64,000 nt of DNA, from contig NW_027043822.1 in the NCBI RefSeq assembly GCF_037102585.1, positions 831,001 to 895,000 of the forward strand. The letters are read 5' to 3'. The stretch is from Saccharomycopsis crataegensis (taxonomy: Eukaryota > Ascomycota > Saccharomycetes > Ascoideales > Saccharomycopsidaceae). Position 1 is the stretch's first letter. Each line of letters starts with the position of its first letter. This document shows positions 1 to 10,813 of the stretch, piece after piece. The notes beneath the pieces were generated by a model. That model searched no databases, had not been told where the DNA came from, and saw only the letters and a list, made by a program, of their open reading frames with translations. Made by a program: the position numbers and the translations under genes.

Positions 1-2618
1 CGTCGTTTCGAATCTACAAGAAATTGCATGTGGATGTTCTTGAAGCTAATCTTTCCGACTGCCCTGTGGAAAACTCCGATAGTGATGATTTGGATGACGA
101 AGGTAACATTGCCCCTCCAAAGCTTTATACGGACATAATATTTTGGGACTCTACCTGGGCCAGGACCTCGATTGTCCAAAGTAGCAAGAGTCCATTTTGG
201 CGGGAAGAGTTTGTATTCGATTTACCAATTCTTACTAGCGGGTTTCAAATGCTCATTAAAAAATGTGTGCCTTCAAGTGTTCTAAATGCGGTGGCCAAAA
301 AGCAAAAAAACAAGACTTCAAAAATCGAACAACCAGAACTCGCTGCTGGTGATAAATTTTATTCTGAGTTAGATACGATCGTTGGGATAGTGACAATCAC
401 CGAAGAGATCATTGATGAATCTAAAGGGAAAGAAACATGGGTACCTGTTTATTCTCCGACGAATAATCTCGTGCCAATTGGTCAAATTTGCGTGCGATTA
501 TCATTGAAAGAATGGCATATCTTGTTACCTTCCAACTTTGATACATTGCAAAAGATGCTCATAAACACCTCATTAGCCGATATCATTGAATTTCTCAGTT
601 CGAGTGATTTGACCTCCAAGTATGAGGATCTTGAAGAAATTTCTAACATGATGTTGGATATTTTCCAGGCGTTGCATAAGGAGGAACTTTGGTTCAGTGA
701 ATTAATTGATTTTGAGCTTCGAAAAGTGGGTGTAGTTGCAAGATCCAATCATGCAAAGAGCGGATCAATGATGCGTGCCAATGGAATGTCAACCAATTTT
801 TTCAATACTTTGTTTCGTGGTAACAGTATTCTTAGTAAGACGTTTGAAAAATATAATCTTCGAGTTGGGCAAGAATTTTTGGAGAAAGTGGTTGGTGAAT
901 TCGTTTTACAAGTGGCAGAAGACAATTACGATTGTGAAATTGATCCAGCAAGAATTCGTGGTAGCACCGAGGAAAAAGAGGCGATTATTGACGAAAATTT
1001 TATGAAGTTGTTCGATTACGTGGAAATGATTTGGGAAAAAATCTATAACTCGTGTAACGATTTACCAGCACCAATTCGCCGGGAGCTTGAAATATTCAGA
1101 AACAAATTAGAAAATTGTGGATTTCTCAATGATCCCAACGATTTGGACATTAATAAGTCTCAAAGCAATTTGGCTTTGAATTGCGTCACTGGGTTTTTGT
1201 TTCTTAGATTAATTTGTCCAGCAATTTTGAATCCAAAGTTGTTTTTCTTGATCAAGGACCATCAAACGGGAAATATCAAAAGAACATTGACTTTGATTTC
1301 TAAAATCTTGTTAACGTTATCAAATAGAACCAGATTTGGGGCAAAAGAACCTTGGTTAATAAAGATGAATTATTTTCTTGAACAACATGAAAGTGAATTA
1401 TTGGAGTATTTGGATATAATCACCAATAGGAAGCTCGATCATAGACCGAAGATTTTGGATCTTAGTGACACAGTGATTAGACCAGATATTTCCATTTCCC
1501 CACAGATTAGTATTGAATTACCAACCAACCCATTCTTGATTGATAAGTATTTCAGGCTCACCCAGCTTGCAACGATTCTTGCCGCTGAATTGGAAAACCA
1601 GCAAGATGAATTCAATTTTTCTGATATGGGCAATTCCAGTGGTCCAGGAAGCGTTAGAAACTCCTTTAAGATTGGGTCAATGAAGTTCGATGAGCAAGTG
1701 ATGAAAAACAATAATCTTGCATATGCGTCAGAGGAATTGCTTCGCAACCTTTCGCAAATCAACGCTGCTTCCAAGCGGGTTTCTATGATGTCCTTAGGTG
1801 CGGGTGGTGGAATAAATTCCAACCGTGGTTCCATTTCTACTGATTTAGCAAGACACTCCCAAGTGTCTATTGGTGATGTGAAACAGGAGTCGTATTATTT
1901 ATTGAAAAAGATTTCAAGACTCGATTATTTGTTGACCTCGTTTGAAAACCCAAGTTTGATCTATGGCAATTGGGGAAAGTTTGTCAACACGGTTATTGAA
2001 AGCAGTATCATTGATCAACAGCGAAGGATTCTTTATCTAAATATTAATAACAGTCTGAGCGGAGGATCTTGGATTTCAGATCCAAATATCAAAAAGTTAA
2101 CAAACGACGGGATTGCTTCACTCAAGATAAAGTTTACCAGTCCTAAAAACTCAACACCCCCATCGACTCCAACCTCTCCAATTAGAAACTCTGTTGGACT
2201 TGGCGGAAGAAATGGTAAAACTGGCGGAACCGCTAGCATTATCCTTGGTGCTCCTCCTAGACTCGGCAAATTGATTAGGTCGGCGAGTAGTAGCACATTG
2301 GGGGGCCGTGCCACTGTATTGGACGCATTCACCGGTGGTGGTGGTGGTGGTACTAATGAGAGTGCCAATAATTCATTTTCTGGGAAGCCTATAGATGTTC
2401 GTGGCAATGGCAGGGCCAATTCCGAAATGGGACACCGCGGAAGTGCTGGTGCTGGAATAAATAATCAAAGCATACGTTATTTCCAAGGTTCACCAGGATC
2501 CTTGCCATCCAGTCCAGCCGGACAAGCTAGTTTTGGCGCAGCCAGTGGTGGTACTACTGGCGGGAGAAGCCCATTCAAAAAGACTTTCTTTTGGAGAAAG
2601 AAAAACAATGCGGATTGA
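1..2618 (+). CDS. BUD2: BUD2-type Ras GTPase-activating protein, 3' part (5' end outside window)
   Basis: The reading frame is open from the first bases of the window with no convincing start, so the N-terminal part of the gene lies upstream. The visible 870 or so residues begin inside a C2-like domain (about residues 1-175 of the fragment). A RasGAP domain follows (about 210-475), with the arginine-finger segment FRGNSILSK near residue 263 and the family motif FLRLICPAILNP near 390. The C-terminal third is low-complexity Ser/Gly/Asn-rich and ends in a basic stretch, KKTFFWRKKNN. C2 plus RasGAP is the layout of Bud2/Cla2, which stimulates GTP hydrolysis by Rsr1/Bud1 at the bud site. One in-frame CTG (2055) sits between Ser codons. 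Ira-type RasGAPs are far longer and lack this layout, so BUD2 is the better call. Confidence 0.8.
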   Translation, partial: SFRIYKKLHVDVLEANLSDCPVENSDSDDLDDEGNIAPPKLYTDIIFWDSTWARTSIVQSSKSPFWREEFVFDLPILTSGFQMLIKKCVPSSVLNAVAKKQKNKTSKIEQPELAAGDKFYSELDTIVGIVTITEEIIDESKGKETWVPVYSPTNNLVPIGQICVRLSLKEWHILLPSNFDTLQKMLINTSLADIIEFLSSSDLTSKYEDLEEISNMMLDIFQALHKEELWFSELIDFELRKVGVVARSNHAKSGSMMRANGMSTNFFNTLFRGNSILSKTFEKYNLRVGQEFLEKVVGEFVLQVAEDNYDCEIDPARIRGSTEEKEAIIDENFMKLFDYVEMIWEKIYNSCNDLPAPIRRELEIFRNKLENCGFLNDPNDLDINKSQSNLALNCVTGFLFLRLICPAILNPKLFFLIKDHQTGNIKRTLTLISKILLTLSNRTRFGAKEPWLIKMNYFLEQHESELLEYLDIITNRKLDHRPKILDLSDTVIRPDISISPQISIELPTNPFLIDKYFRLTQLATILAAELENQQDEFNFSDMGNSSGPGSVRNSFKIGSMKFDEQVMKNNNLAYASEELLRNLSQINAASKRVSMMSLGAGGGINSNRGSISTDLARHSQVSIGDVKQESYYLLKKISRLDYLLTSFENPSLIYGNWGKFVNTVIESSIIDQQRRILYLNINNSLSGGSWISDPNIKKLTNDGIASLKIKFTSPKNSTPPSTPTSPIRNSVGLGGRNGKTGGTASIILGAPPRLGKLIRSASSSTLGGRATVLDAFTGGGGGGTNESANNSFSGKPIDVRGNGRANSEMGHRGSAGAGINNQSIRYFQGSPGSLPSSPAGQASFGAASGGTTGGRSPFKKTFFWRKKNNAD

Positions 2619-2792
2619 TCTCTGCTTTTTTTTTTTTTGGTCCATCCCTTTCTTATTATATTTTTTGTTTTTTGTTTTAAAAAATCTTTTTTTTTTTTCA
2701 TGTTTGCTCTTTTCTATCGCAATTTTTTTGTTTTGTTTTACGTCGTTAGACTGTTTGCTCTGCTGTGTTATGATTAATTTTACCTGATTTTC

Positions 2793-2823
<31 letters not shown>

Positions 2824-3719
2824 ATAATAATAATTTTTTCCATATTTTTGCTGCTTGATTGCTTTTGTCTTTTTAATTTTGAGAGTTGTCTTAGATTTAT
2901 ATTATTTGCTCCCTGTTAATTATTTTCCTGGATTGATTTTTGACCTTTTACTTTTTTTTTTTTCTTTTTGTCTACCATCTGTTGCTTGCCAGTTTGATTT
3001 AATAAAAAGTTGTTGATATCATTGATTTGGGATGTAGTTATTGTTATCCTCTGTTTGATTTGTAGGAGTTATCACTGAAGAGCCTTTTAGGAAAAGATCG
3101 TCGGCTGTGGCAAGAGTTTCGTACGAAAACTTGGTTTTGCCAAATATCTTATGAGTATATCTTATGAGTAGTAATACAGACTACTAGTTTTCCAATATTT
3201 CGAAACCTCGTAATCCCCTGTAATCTACCAATACTTAGTGGGCTTAATATGTCGTAAAATACCTACGTATTCGGCTGTATGGCTTGCCCCTATGAGATTG
3301 CATTTAATTATTTGTGGTTTCACAATCTACAGTTCAGGTCAGATTACAATATTATAATGAAAATCCATTGCTATAATACACATTTATGAAATGATGACTG
3401 GGTTTGTTTTCCCTCTATTGTCCCAAACAAATTATCAGCATCGGATGATTTGTCGTTTATAATCTGAATTTTCCTATTGATCAATTGAAAGCCTTCTTGT
3501 ATGTCATCTTCATTTTCGTGTTCATTAATTGAAACTTTTGCAATATGCTCTTGTCATTCAATTTTTGATCAAATAGAACCTTCATCATCCATCATCTTCA
3601 TTATGCTTGCGACGTGTTTGCTGGTATCAATTGATGACAGCCAAAATATAGATAATTAAGCTAGCATCTTCAGAAACGTTAAAAGTTAAGAAAGGGCAAT
3701 ATAAGAGAACCTTGTAGAC
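2619..3719. other. Intergenic region between BUD2 and EMC6 (convergent ends)
   Basis: Noncoding, very T-rich just after BUD2, with an AAT trinucleotide run at about 2797-2835. Both neighbouring genes end here. I see no conserved open frame, RNA gene or mobile element in it. Confidence 0.6.
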
Positions 3720-4067
3720 TCACGTACTGATCAAGCACACTACCAATGTCCACATCATGATGAAACTAAACACACTTCGAGAATAGTCAACCAAAAATAT
3801 TTCCTTTATCGGATGCTGGAAGTAGTTGCTAGTGCTCCCACCGCTATTGATATGAGCCAATACATAGATCACCAAATCAACCAAGAAGCTTGCACCAAAG
3901 AAGAACCCAAACCCATGGAGAGACTCGAGGTTCAAGATCCCCGCCACCGTCCCCATCACAAGTGAACAAATGTCATGAATATAATTGATCTTCTTGGTGT
4001 TGGTGCGAATACTCTCGCCATATGTCACTGGGACATATGGTCTTGATGATATCTTGTCTTTAGGCAT
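3720..4067 (-). CDS. EMC6: ER membrane protein complex subunit 6
   Basis: 115 residues, close to the 108 of S. cerevisiae Emc6. The family pattern is clear: a cytosolic N-terminus, then SIRTNTKKINYIHDICSL leading into a first membrane helix ending LNLESLHGFGFFFG, a second helix LVDLVIYVLAH, a short loop, and a last helix around FSFIMMWTLVVCL. Emc6 is a core transmembrane subunit of the EMC insertase, which places tail-anchored and multi-pass proteins in the ER membrane. The stop codon lies inside GTACGTGAG, which resembles a 5' splice site. The protein ends where yeast and human Emc6 end, so I treat it as complete and intronless. Confidence 0.85.
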   Translation of the reverse strand: MPKDKISSRPYVPVTYGESIRTNTKKINYIHDICSLVMGTVAGILNLESLHGFGFFFGASFLVDLVIYVLAHINSGGSTSNYFQHPIKEIFLVDYSRSVFSFIMMWTLVVCLIST

Positions 4068-4278
4068 GATTAGTGGAGTATCAACCTGCTGCTAGCTACT
4101 GTTAGTGGTGACTATGTCATTTTTGGTGATTTTCTGCGCTTTTTTTTGTTACTCTGTGTCACCGTCACGGCCGCATAGGCAGGTTTCCCCGGATACTCCC
4201 AAGAATGTTAATTGTCCCTACAATTGACACTATATATACATTTTTGTTCTTATATACGGAATTTTCTGGTTACAATGG

Positions 4279-5094
4279 TCATTTGAGGTCCCTAAGGGCC
4301 TCCTTTATTTTGTCGCTCAACTCCCCAAACGTCTCCTGTTCCCCACTCATATGCCCTCGTTCAATCATCCAGTCCCACAACCCCGACCCATCACTCAATT
4401 TCCAGCTCCATTGCAATGGGGCAAATGTCTCATACTCTTTCATCCCAATCTTGTTTCTCATATATGCTCCATGTAGGGCAATGGGAGCACTGTAAGGCAA
4501 ATCATCCAGTCTTGTGGTCTTGTCGCTAGTGTTTCTATATCCGTGCTTATAGTCGCCAACTATCGAGTATCCCAAATGATTGAGATGTATTCTGATCTGA
4601 TGTTTTCTTCCTGTAAGTAATCTTAATGCCACGAGTTTCCTCCCCAGATCATCGTCGGAATCAATGATCTGATATTTAGTTCTCGCCTGCTTTCCATCGA
4701 CGATAACATCTATAAGTCCCACATCATCTTCAACCAATGGGAGTTTCTTGAATTGTGATAAATATTTGTTCAGTTTTATTGGTTCCATCAATCCCACATA
4801 CTTTCTATCAATAATGAACCCTTTGTTGGACCATTTCCCTCCCTTCATGTTTTTGGAGAATTGCTGGGCAGCAATCTTTGATCTCCCTATACAAACGCAC
4901 CCGCTGACATTGAAGTCGAGTCGGTTTATTGGGAATAACTTCTGTTGGTCATAACCCATCTCTTGGAGCGTGTGAAGTACAGTATTGTTATAAAACTGCC
5001 TATTCATTGGAGGTTGGCAGAACATTGAAGGATTCTTGTTGACCACAAGGTGGTGGATCGATTCCAGTAATACAGTCAATTTAGAAAGTTGCAT
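4279..5094 (-). CDS. PUS5: RluA-family pseudouridine synthase, Pus5-like (mitochondrial 21S rRNA)
   Basis: 271 residues; S. cerevisiae Pus5 has 254. The RluA catalytic motif appears as INRLDFNVSGCV (about residues 56-67; the Asp of RLD is the catalytic nucleophile). The second family block is LLTGRKHQIRIHLNHLGY with VGDYKHGY. Pus5 isomerises one uridine in the mitochondrial large-subunit rRNA. The protein lacks the S4 and deaminase-like domains of larger yeast Pus enzymes (Pus6, Pus8/9), which favours Pus5. One in-frame CTG (complement of 4507-4509) sits at a non-conserved site (TTRxDDLP). An upstream start in another frame is not needed. Confidence 0.8.
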   Translation of the reverse strand: MQLSKLTVLLESIHHLVVNKNPSMFCQPPMNRQFYNNTVLHTLQEMGYDQQKLFPINRLDFNVSGCVCIGRSKIAAQQFSKNMKGGKWSNKGFIIDRKYVGLMEPIKLNKYLSQFKKLPLVEDDVGLIDVIVDGKQARTKYQIIDSDDDLGRKLVALRLLTGRKHQIRIHLNHLGYSIVGDYKHGYRNTSDKTTRLDDLPYSAPIALHGAYMRNKIGMKEYETFAPLQWSWKLSDGSGLWDWMIERGHMSGEQETFGELSDKIKEALRDLK

Positions 5095-5385
5095 CGCTAA
5101 TTACGAGAGTGGTTATTATTATAATAGAACATACAAAATACTGATACTCTACCTCGATCTGCTACTGGTGACAGAAGACGAAGAAGAAGAAGAAGCAAAA
5201 AGAAGAAAAAAGAAAAGCACGTCGGCCGACACGGATTACCACATACCGACACGGAGCTCACGTGTTGTTCTTTTTTTTTTTTTTTTTTTCTCCCTCCAAA
5301 ATCACCAAAAATTCCCCAAAAAAATTTTCACACGCCTGTTGTTTCTGTCCTTTTGGTATCCCTATAGATCTACACATATCCAAAA
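5095..5385. promoter_or_regulatory. Divergent promoter of PUS5 and the eEF1B-gamma gene
   Basis: This gap separates the two divergent starts. It contains an uninterrupted T run of about 20 (near 5271-5290), a CACGTG-like core (ctcacgtgttg, near 5258) and a GAAGAA-rich purine stretch at about 5175-5210. Long poly(dT) near the start of a strongly expressed translation gene is typical of nucleosome-depleted yeast promoters. Confidence 0.5.
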
Positions 5386-6621
5386 ATGCCAGCTGACACT
5401 GTTTACTCCGGTCCATTCATGAGAGGTTTCTTCGTTGAAGCCTTAATTCAACACTACAAGATTGATGTTGCCGTCAAGGACATCAAGGAACCAATCGTTG
5501 CCGCCAACTTCCCATTGGGTAAGGTTCCTTCTTTGATTGGTCCAAAGGGTTTGAAATTGACTGAAGTCATTGCCGTTATGTTCTACTTGATCGCCAAGCT
5601 CCCAGAAGCTGAACAAGCTAAGTTGTTGGGTGCCAAGGAACAATTCCCAGAACTCATGAAGTGGTTGTCTTTCTCCAACTCTGAATTGATTGGTTCCCTT
5701 TCTGGTGCTTTCAAGCCATTGCAAGGTAGAGTTCCATACAACAAGAAGGTTGTTGACGAAAACTTGGCCACTGCTGAACTCGTTGCTGCCTCTTTTGAAC
5801 AAAGATTGGTTAACTACACCTTTTTGGTTGGTGAAAGAATGACCATCGCTGATGTCTACGCTGCTTTCGCCATGTCCAGAGGTTTCGCCACCGTTTGGGG
5901 TAAAGAATGGAGAAGCAAGCACCCAGAAATCATGAGATGGTTCAACACTATTACTGCTTCCCCAATCTTCAAGGAATCTAAGTACGCTCAAACTTTTGAA
6001 TTGATTGAAAAGCCAATCGAATTCGTTCCACCAAAGAAGGAAAAGAAGCAAAAGCAACAACAAGCTCCAAAGAAGGAAGCCAAGAAGGAAGAAAAGCCAG
6101 CTGAGGAAGAAAAGCCAGTTGAAAAGAAGGCTAAGCACCCATTGGAACTTTTGGGTAAGTCCACCATCCCACTTAACGACTGGAAGGTTAAGTACTCTAA
6201 CGAAGACACCCGTGAAAAGGCTTTGCCATGGTTCTGGAATGAATTCTACAACCCAGCTGAATGGTCCCTCTGGAAGGTTGAATACAAGTACAACGATGAA
6301 TTGACCATGACCTTCATGTCTAACAACTTGATTGGTGGTTTCTTCAACAGATTGACTGGTTCCATCAAGTACATTTTCGGTTCCATGGTTGTTTACGGTG
6401 AAAACAACAACAACGGTATCGTTGGTGCTTTCTTGGTCAGAGGTCAAGACTGTGCTCCAGCTTTCGAAGTTGCTCCAGATCACGAAAGTTACAACTTCAC
6501 CAAGTTGGACGCCACCAAGGAAGAAGACAGAGCTTTCATCAACAACTCCTGGGCTTGGGATGAACCAATGATTGTTAACGGTGAAAAGAGAGAAATCGCT
6601 GACGGTAAGGTTTGTAAATAA
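5386..6621 (+). CDS. CAM1: Translation elongation factor eEF1B gamma subunit
   Basis: 411 residues, against 412-415 for yeast Tef4/Cam1. The N-terminal half is a GST-like fold (TVYSGPFMRGFFVEALIQHY, then the VGERMTIADVYAA helix typical of GST C-domains). A Lys/Glu-rich linker follows at about residues 215-255, then the conserved eEF1G C-terminal domain (HPLELLGKSTIPLNDWK, PWFWNEFYNPAEWSLWK, GxGxFxVRG-like segment, ending DGKVCK). The protein scaffolds the nucleotide-exchange complex that recharges eEF1A. Codon use is strongly biased (TTG for Leu, AGA for Arg, CCA for Pro, GGT for Gly), as expected of a very highly expressed gene. CAM1 and TEF4 are yeast paralogues, and the sequence alone does not say which name applies. 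Confidence 0.93.
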   Translation: MPADTVYSGPFMRGFFVEALIQHYKIDVAVKDIKEPIVAANFPLGKVPSLIGPKGLKLTEVIAVMFYLIAKLPEAEQAKLLGAKEQFPELMKWLSFSNSELIGSLSGAFKPLQGRVPYNKKVVDENLATAELVAASFEQRLVNYTFLVGERMTIADVYAAFAMSRGFATVWGKEWRSKHPEIMRWFNTITASPIFKESKYAQTFELIEKPIEFVPPKKEKKQKQQQAPKKEAKKEEKPAEEEKPVEKKAKHPLELLGKSTIPLNDWKVKYSNEDTREKALPWFWNEFYNPAEWSLWKVEYKYNDELTMTFMSNNLIGGFFNRLTGSIKYIFGSMVVYGENNNNGIVGAFLVRGQDCAPAFEVAPDHESYNFTKLDATKEEDRAFINNSWAWDEPMIVNGEKREIADGKVCK

Positions 6622-7352
6622 GCAAATTGCTTTCTGTACTTGTTGAGGAGAATATTTAGAAAAATTTTTCCTTTCATTAATTTCCATAAATATTATTTTA
6701 TACTGAAATAATGAAATTTTTTGGTATTAGTGTTTATTAGTTATTCAATTACAGTCTTGATTTAGTTATTATTTTTATTTAAACCGATTTTTGTGTATGC
6801 TTTAGTTGCTTGAAATGTATTTCGTTGTTTTGCGATGATTTAACTATCATTTGTCCATTATTTTTGCAATTCGTAGATTTACCATTTTAAGGCTAGTTTG
6901 CTACTCTGGTTCTGTTTGCTCGACCACATTAAGGGATATCCCATTACTGACTTAACTCCGAAACGTCATTTATAAATAAGATCCAAACTATATTTTTGTA
7001 TGATAACACGAAATCTATTGCATTGCTTTTAAGCGATAATTGCCATAATACAAAAGAAAGAGTTCGATAACTCTAAGTTGGTGTAATTATAAGTGAAATA
7101 TGAATAGATAAAATAACATAAGTGAAGAAATGAGGAGAAACCATTGAAATAAGTTGACTGGAAGGAAAAAAAAAAACTTTAGTGTGAAAAACGGTTGAAA
7201 AGTTCAACATTTCAAATTTATTGAACCCATCATTGCAAGATCTTCAGAAATAAATATTTATAACATTATTAATATTGTCAAATATTAGCTAGGTTTATCT
7301 ATGCAGTTACTTCTATATAAAAATAAGAGGACTGAAACTAAGTAGCCCATTA
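6622..7352. other. Intergenic region, convergent ends of CAM1 and MKC1
   Basis: AT-rich noncoding stretch between two gene 3' ends. No open frame, tRNA or repeat that I can support. Confidence 0.6.
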
Positions 7353-7665
7353 TTATCTATAAAATCCTTGACCGTCCAATCCAAACTCCAATTCCTGTTC
7401 TAAACCTGTCAATAAATCTCCCTTACTCTCGTTCATCCCAACATCTGTAATTCCATTAGCATCCTGATAAAATATGTTTTCTTGAGGCTTTGGTGGATCA
7501 TCGTAGAACTGGTTTAGTTGTTGTTGGTTCCCTACATATTCTGTTGGTGACATCATTTGTGATCTGACATCATGGTTATTATTCATTCCTGCTGCCTCAT
7601 ATTGTTGCTGTTGTTGCTGCTGGTGCTGCTGGTGCTGCTGGTGCTGGTGTTGTTGTTGTTGTTGC

Positions 7666-7705
<40 letters not shown>

Positions 7706-8888
7706 CAAAATGCTGTTGTTCAAAATGATGCTGCTCAAGAAGTCTCTGCTGTTCTTGTTGATCTAACATTTCTTGATCAATTTGCGGAGGTTGTGGGCGA
7801 CGTACAAATTCTCTGAAATTACGTACTTCATCCAACAATAATTGTTTCATACCTTCGAAATCTTCCAATGTCTCGAATGAGAAGTCAAATTTCTCAGTAC
7901 ACCCATACTCCTCCGCCGCATCATGCCAAACATGGAGATATGGATGTTGAAGAGCTTCATCAACATCAATACGGGCACTTGGATCTAACGCAAGCATTTT
8001 ATCAAGAATATCAAGAGATTCGAGGCTGGCTTCAGGATATAGACTTCTGAAAGGAACCGTTGGCATAAATGGCAAAGATCTAACGTATGCCTGGGCTCTT
8101 TGTGAACCAATTCTCACAAGAGTTTCCTCATTTGGAGTACCAATTATCTTCAAGATCTGATTCAATTGATCGACGTAATCTTTACCTTTGAAAATCGGTT
8201 TGCCTCCAAGCAATTCTGCCAAAATACATCCAACTGACCAAATATCAATGGCCTTGGAGTAGCTCTGGAAACTCAACATGATTTCTGGGGCACGGTACCA
8301 TCTAGTGGCCACATATTCTGTAAGATACCCAGCGTTTTTTTCGGCATCGTTGGAAAAACCTCGAGCTAACCCGAAATCACAAATCTTAAGCTCACAGTCA
8401 GCATTCACCAACAAATTTCCCGGTTTTAAATCACGATGCAAAACATCGGCAGAATGGATATACTTAAGCCCACACAAGATCTGGTACACGAAACTTTGAT
8501 AATGAGCATCAGTCAATGGTTGACCCGACTTAATAATTTGGTGCAAATCACATTCCATAAGTTCTTCATAAAGGTAAACCTCGCTGAAGTTCACTGGGTC
8601 GACAATGTCTAAATCAAAAAGAGAGGTGATATTCTTATGACCTCTGAAATGCTTGAGGAGTTTGATCTCACGAATGGCACGCTTGCACAACACTTTTTTG
8701 CTGAAAATATTGGTAATCTTCTTGATGGCCACGGATCCTCCATTGGGAAGTTCAGTGTATTTCGCAGAAACCACTAACCCATATGCACCTTGCCCAAGTT
8801 CCTTGATGATTTGAAAGCGCTTGTCAATGATGAAATCCTGACGGAAGACTTTGAAAGAATGACGCTCTTGATTTTCTAAATCAGCCAT
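7353..8888 (-). CDS. MKC1: Cell-wall-integrity MAP kinase (Slt2/Mkc1) with C-terminal poly-Q
   Basis: 511 residues. Kinase domain about 25-320, with glycine loop GQGAYG (32-37), VAIKK lysine (about 56), HRDLKPGN (151-158), DFG (171-173) and the MAPK activation motif TEY (190-192) followed by [13 protein letters not shown], the [20 protein letters not shown] block and the Gln-rich tail identify the Slt2/Mpk1/Mkc1 type, the final kinase of the Pkc1 cell-wall stress pathway. The common-docking region follows the kinase fold. The tail has a long poly-Gln/His-Gln tract (bases 7600-7720). No in-frame CTG codon was found in the whole gene. Start chosen at the first ATG before the conserved [15 protein letters not shown] block. 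Confidence 0.93.
7596..7722 (-). repeat. CAA/CAG/CAT trinucleotide tract coding poly-Gln/His in MKC1
   Basis: Imperfect TTG/CTG/GTG triplets on the plus strand read on the minus strand as a run of about 40 Gln with interspersed His. A pure TTG block lies at about 7650-7702. Such tracts vary in length between strains. Long Gln tracts in Slt2 homologues of other yeasts are known. Confidence 0.8.
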
Positions 8889-9467
8889 AGCCTTGTCCTC
8901 TTTATTCCCAAATGTTCAAACTAATGCTTGGTGAAACAAAACCGCAAGCCGGAAAAATGAAAAAAAAAAAAAATAAAATGAGAAAGGGTTGAAAATAATG
9001 GTTTCTATAAAAGCAAATAAAAAACCAAATGAGGAATCAATATTTCTTTCTGATAAGATGAAGATACCGACGAAAATAAGGCCCCTGAAGTTACCAGCGA
9101 TTCCAAATGTTTCACCAATTTAAAGATAACAGCGAAGAATCCTAAGACTTAGCACATCACAAACATCACCCGGATGTTATGTTGTTAACAGGCAGGGTGA
9201 CCCTGGAAGTGGTGACGCAGACAACATGAGTATAGTAGACAGAGTAGTAACCCATCAAGAACAATAGGAGCATAAATCGTTGGATTTTTTAGTGTTCTTA
9301 AAGAAAGATATTTCTGACTCTGTGTAACATTGAATTTACTGTATCATGGCTCTTAATATATATGCATACGGGTATCTCAGTAGTTACAAGAAACAGCTAA
9401 ATGAAACAAGCAAGATTGAATACAGAATTACATAAACACCTTAATCAATTGATTTTTTTCACTATAT
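8889..9467. other. MKC1 upstream region up to the left outer edge of the inverted repeat
   Basis: Noncoding. Contains an A run (8960-8971) close to the MKC1 start, and ends exactly where sequence identity with the right repeat arm begins (9468). I see no further gene. Confidence 0.55.
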
Positions 9468-9595
9468 TGCCCAGCCACTTCTCAACTCCATTAACGTTTA
9501 TTCTGATTGGTCGTTAGTCATTTATTTATTCTCCTTATATTTAAGGAAAGTTTTCATCTATATTTCACTCTAAATTAAATTTTCTCTGCTGCGAA

Positions 9596-10813
9596 TCAAA
9601 AGCTGTGGATCTTTTGACCAAGCTTGTAGACTGCCTTCAATTCACCCGACTTGGTCAATATATTGATATCAGCATCACACCCTGGATTCAAAAACCCTTT
9701 TCTTTTAGAAAGGTTTAAAGAGCTGGATGGATTATTGGTGATGGTAGCCAAAGCCTTCTCAAGAGGAATCCCCGTCCATTTTATGAGGTTATGGGCACAC
9801 TCCAATAAGTGAGTGGCTGAGCCGGCGATGGTCTCTGTATTTTCCAATAACAATAAATTCCCCTTTTTCTCTATCTTCTGATTACCTCTGGTGTGCAACC
9901 CATCTTCCAACCCAATCAAGTACATTGCATCAGTGACGAGAATTGCTTTGTTAGGGTTGGCATCATATGCGGCTTTCACAGCACTTGGGTGGACATGAAC
10001 ACCATCAGATACTATACCATAGTACGGGATTTTTTCAGCTGGTAATTGGTCAATGGTGGCGGAAATCAACCCCACAACCCCAGGGTTTCTGGCACTGTAA
10101 GCAGGCATAGCGTTGTAAAGATGGGTCATCATTGATGCACCGTTTTTGACTGCTTGCACTGCGGTATTGAAATCGGCCATGGTGTGACCAATGGAAAAAA
10201 CTATCTCTTTTTCTTTGGTGACTTGAGATATCACGTCCAAGCTCCCTTCGATCTCCGGGGCAGCAGTGAGGATTGCAGTGTATTTTTCAAAATCATCACC
10301 GTATCTCTGTTTTAAGGACTGGTAGCCTTCTTTCATTGTGGTGATTGTTTCTGGAGGATGACACCCTTTCTTCAATGGAGAAATAAATGGCCCTTCAATA
10401 TGGGCCCCCAAAGAATCCGCCTTGGATGCAGACCGGGTCTTCAATCCCAATATTAGCAACACATCTCTGTAGACATCAGAAAAGCTGGAAGTAACGGTTG
10501 GACAAATACTGGTGACCCCGTGCTGGAGCAATTTTTCCATGGACTTGTTATATTGCTGAACGAATTGTGCTTTTGATGAGTCATTACTGAGGGTGGTTGA
10601 GTAGTCCAAACCGAAACATCCGTTGATCTGGATGTCGATGAATCCAGGAGAAATGATCAAGCCTTGGAGGTCTATGGTCTCTATTTTCTTGGGGCTTGCA
10701 CCTGTTGGTTTGTCGATGATGATCCCCGAGGCGGCATCGATGTATAAATCTTTTTCAATTAGTTGGGCATTGTCTGCCAATGTGCAGTTGGTGAAGTGGA
10801 TTATGTTGGCCAT
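9596..10813 (-). CDS. DAC1: N-acetylglucosamine-6-phosphate deacetylase (left copy)
   Basis: 405 residues, the usual NagA length. It removes acetate from GlcNAc-6-phosphate, the second step of GlcNAc catabolism, in the cytosol. Amidohydrolase features are intact: SPGFIDIQINGCFG, the metal-ligand HIEGP (Glu 140), His 210 in SIGHTMADF, His 231 in THLYNAMP and the catalytic Asp 295 in LVTDAM. All match E. coli NagA ligands, so the enzyme looks active. Differs from the right copy only at residue 3 (Asn here, Asp there). It shares a 611-bp divergent promoter with the GH3-GNAT gene. No in-frame CTG codons. In C. albicans the homologue is NAG2/DAC1. Confidence 0.95.
   Translation of the reverse strand: MANIIHFTNCTLADNAQLIEKDLYIDAASGIIIDKPTGASPKKIETIDLQGLIISPGFIDIQINGCFGLDYSTTLSNDSSKAQFVQQYNKSMEKLLQHGVTSICPTVTSSFSDVYRDVLLILGLKTRSASKADSLGAHIEGPFISPLKKGCHPPETITTMKEGYQSLKQRYGDDFEKYTAILTAAPEIEGSLDVISQVTKEKEIVFSIGHTMADFNTAVQAVKNGASMMTHLYNAMPAYSARNPGVVGLISATIDQLPAEKIPYYGIVSDGVHVHPSAVKAAYDANPNKAILVTDAMYLIGLEDGLHTRGNQKIEKKGNLLLLENTETIAGSATHLLECAHNLIKWTGIPLEKALATITNNPSSSLNLSKRKGFLNPGCDADINILTKSGELKAVYKLGQKIHSF

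Noticed and set aside
3600-3722. 3' intron and extra exon for EMC6 because of GTACGT at the stop codon
   Set aside because: The protein already ends at the usual place for Emc6, and no good TACTAAC branch point follows.
5443-6687. Long antisense frame over the eEF1B-gamma gene
   Set aside because: It is the shadow of a strongly codon-biased gene. The sense strand gives a full eEF1B-gamma protein.
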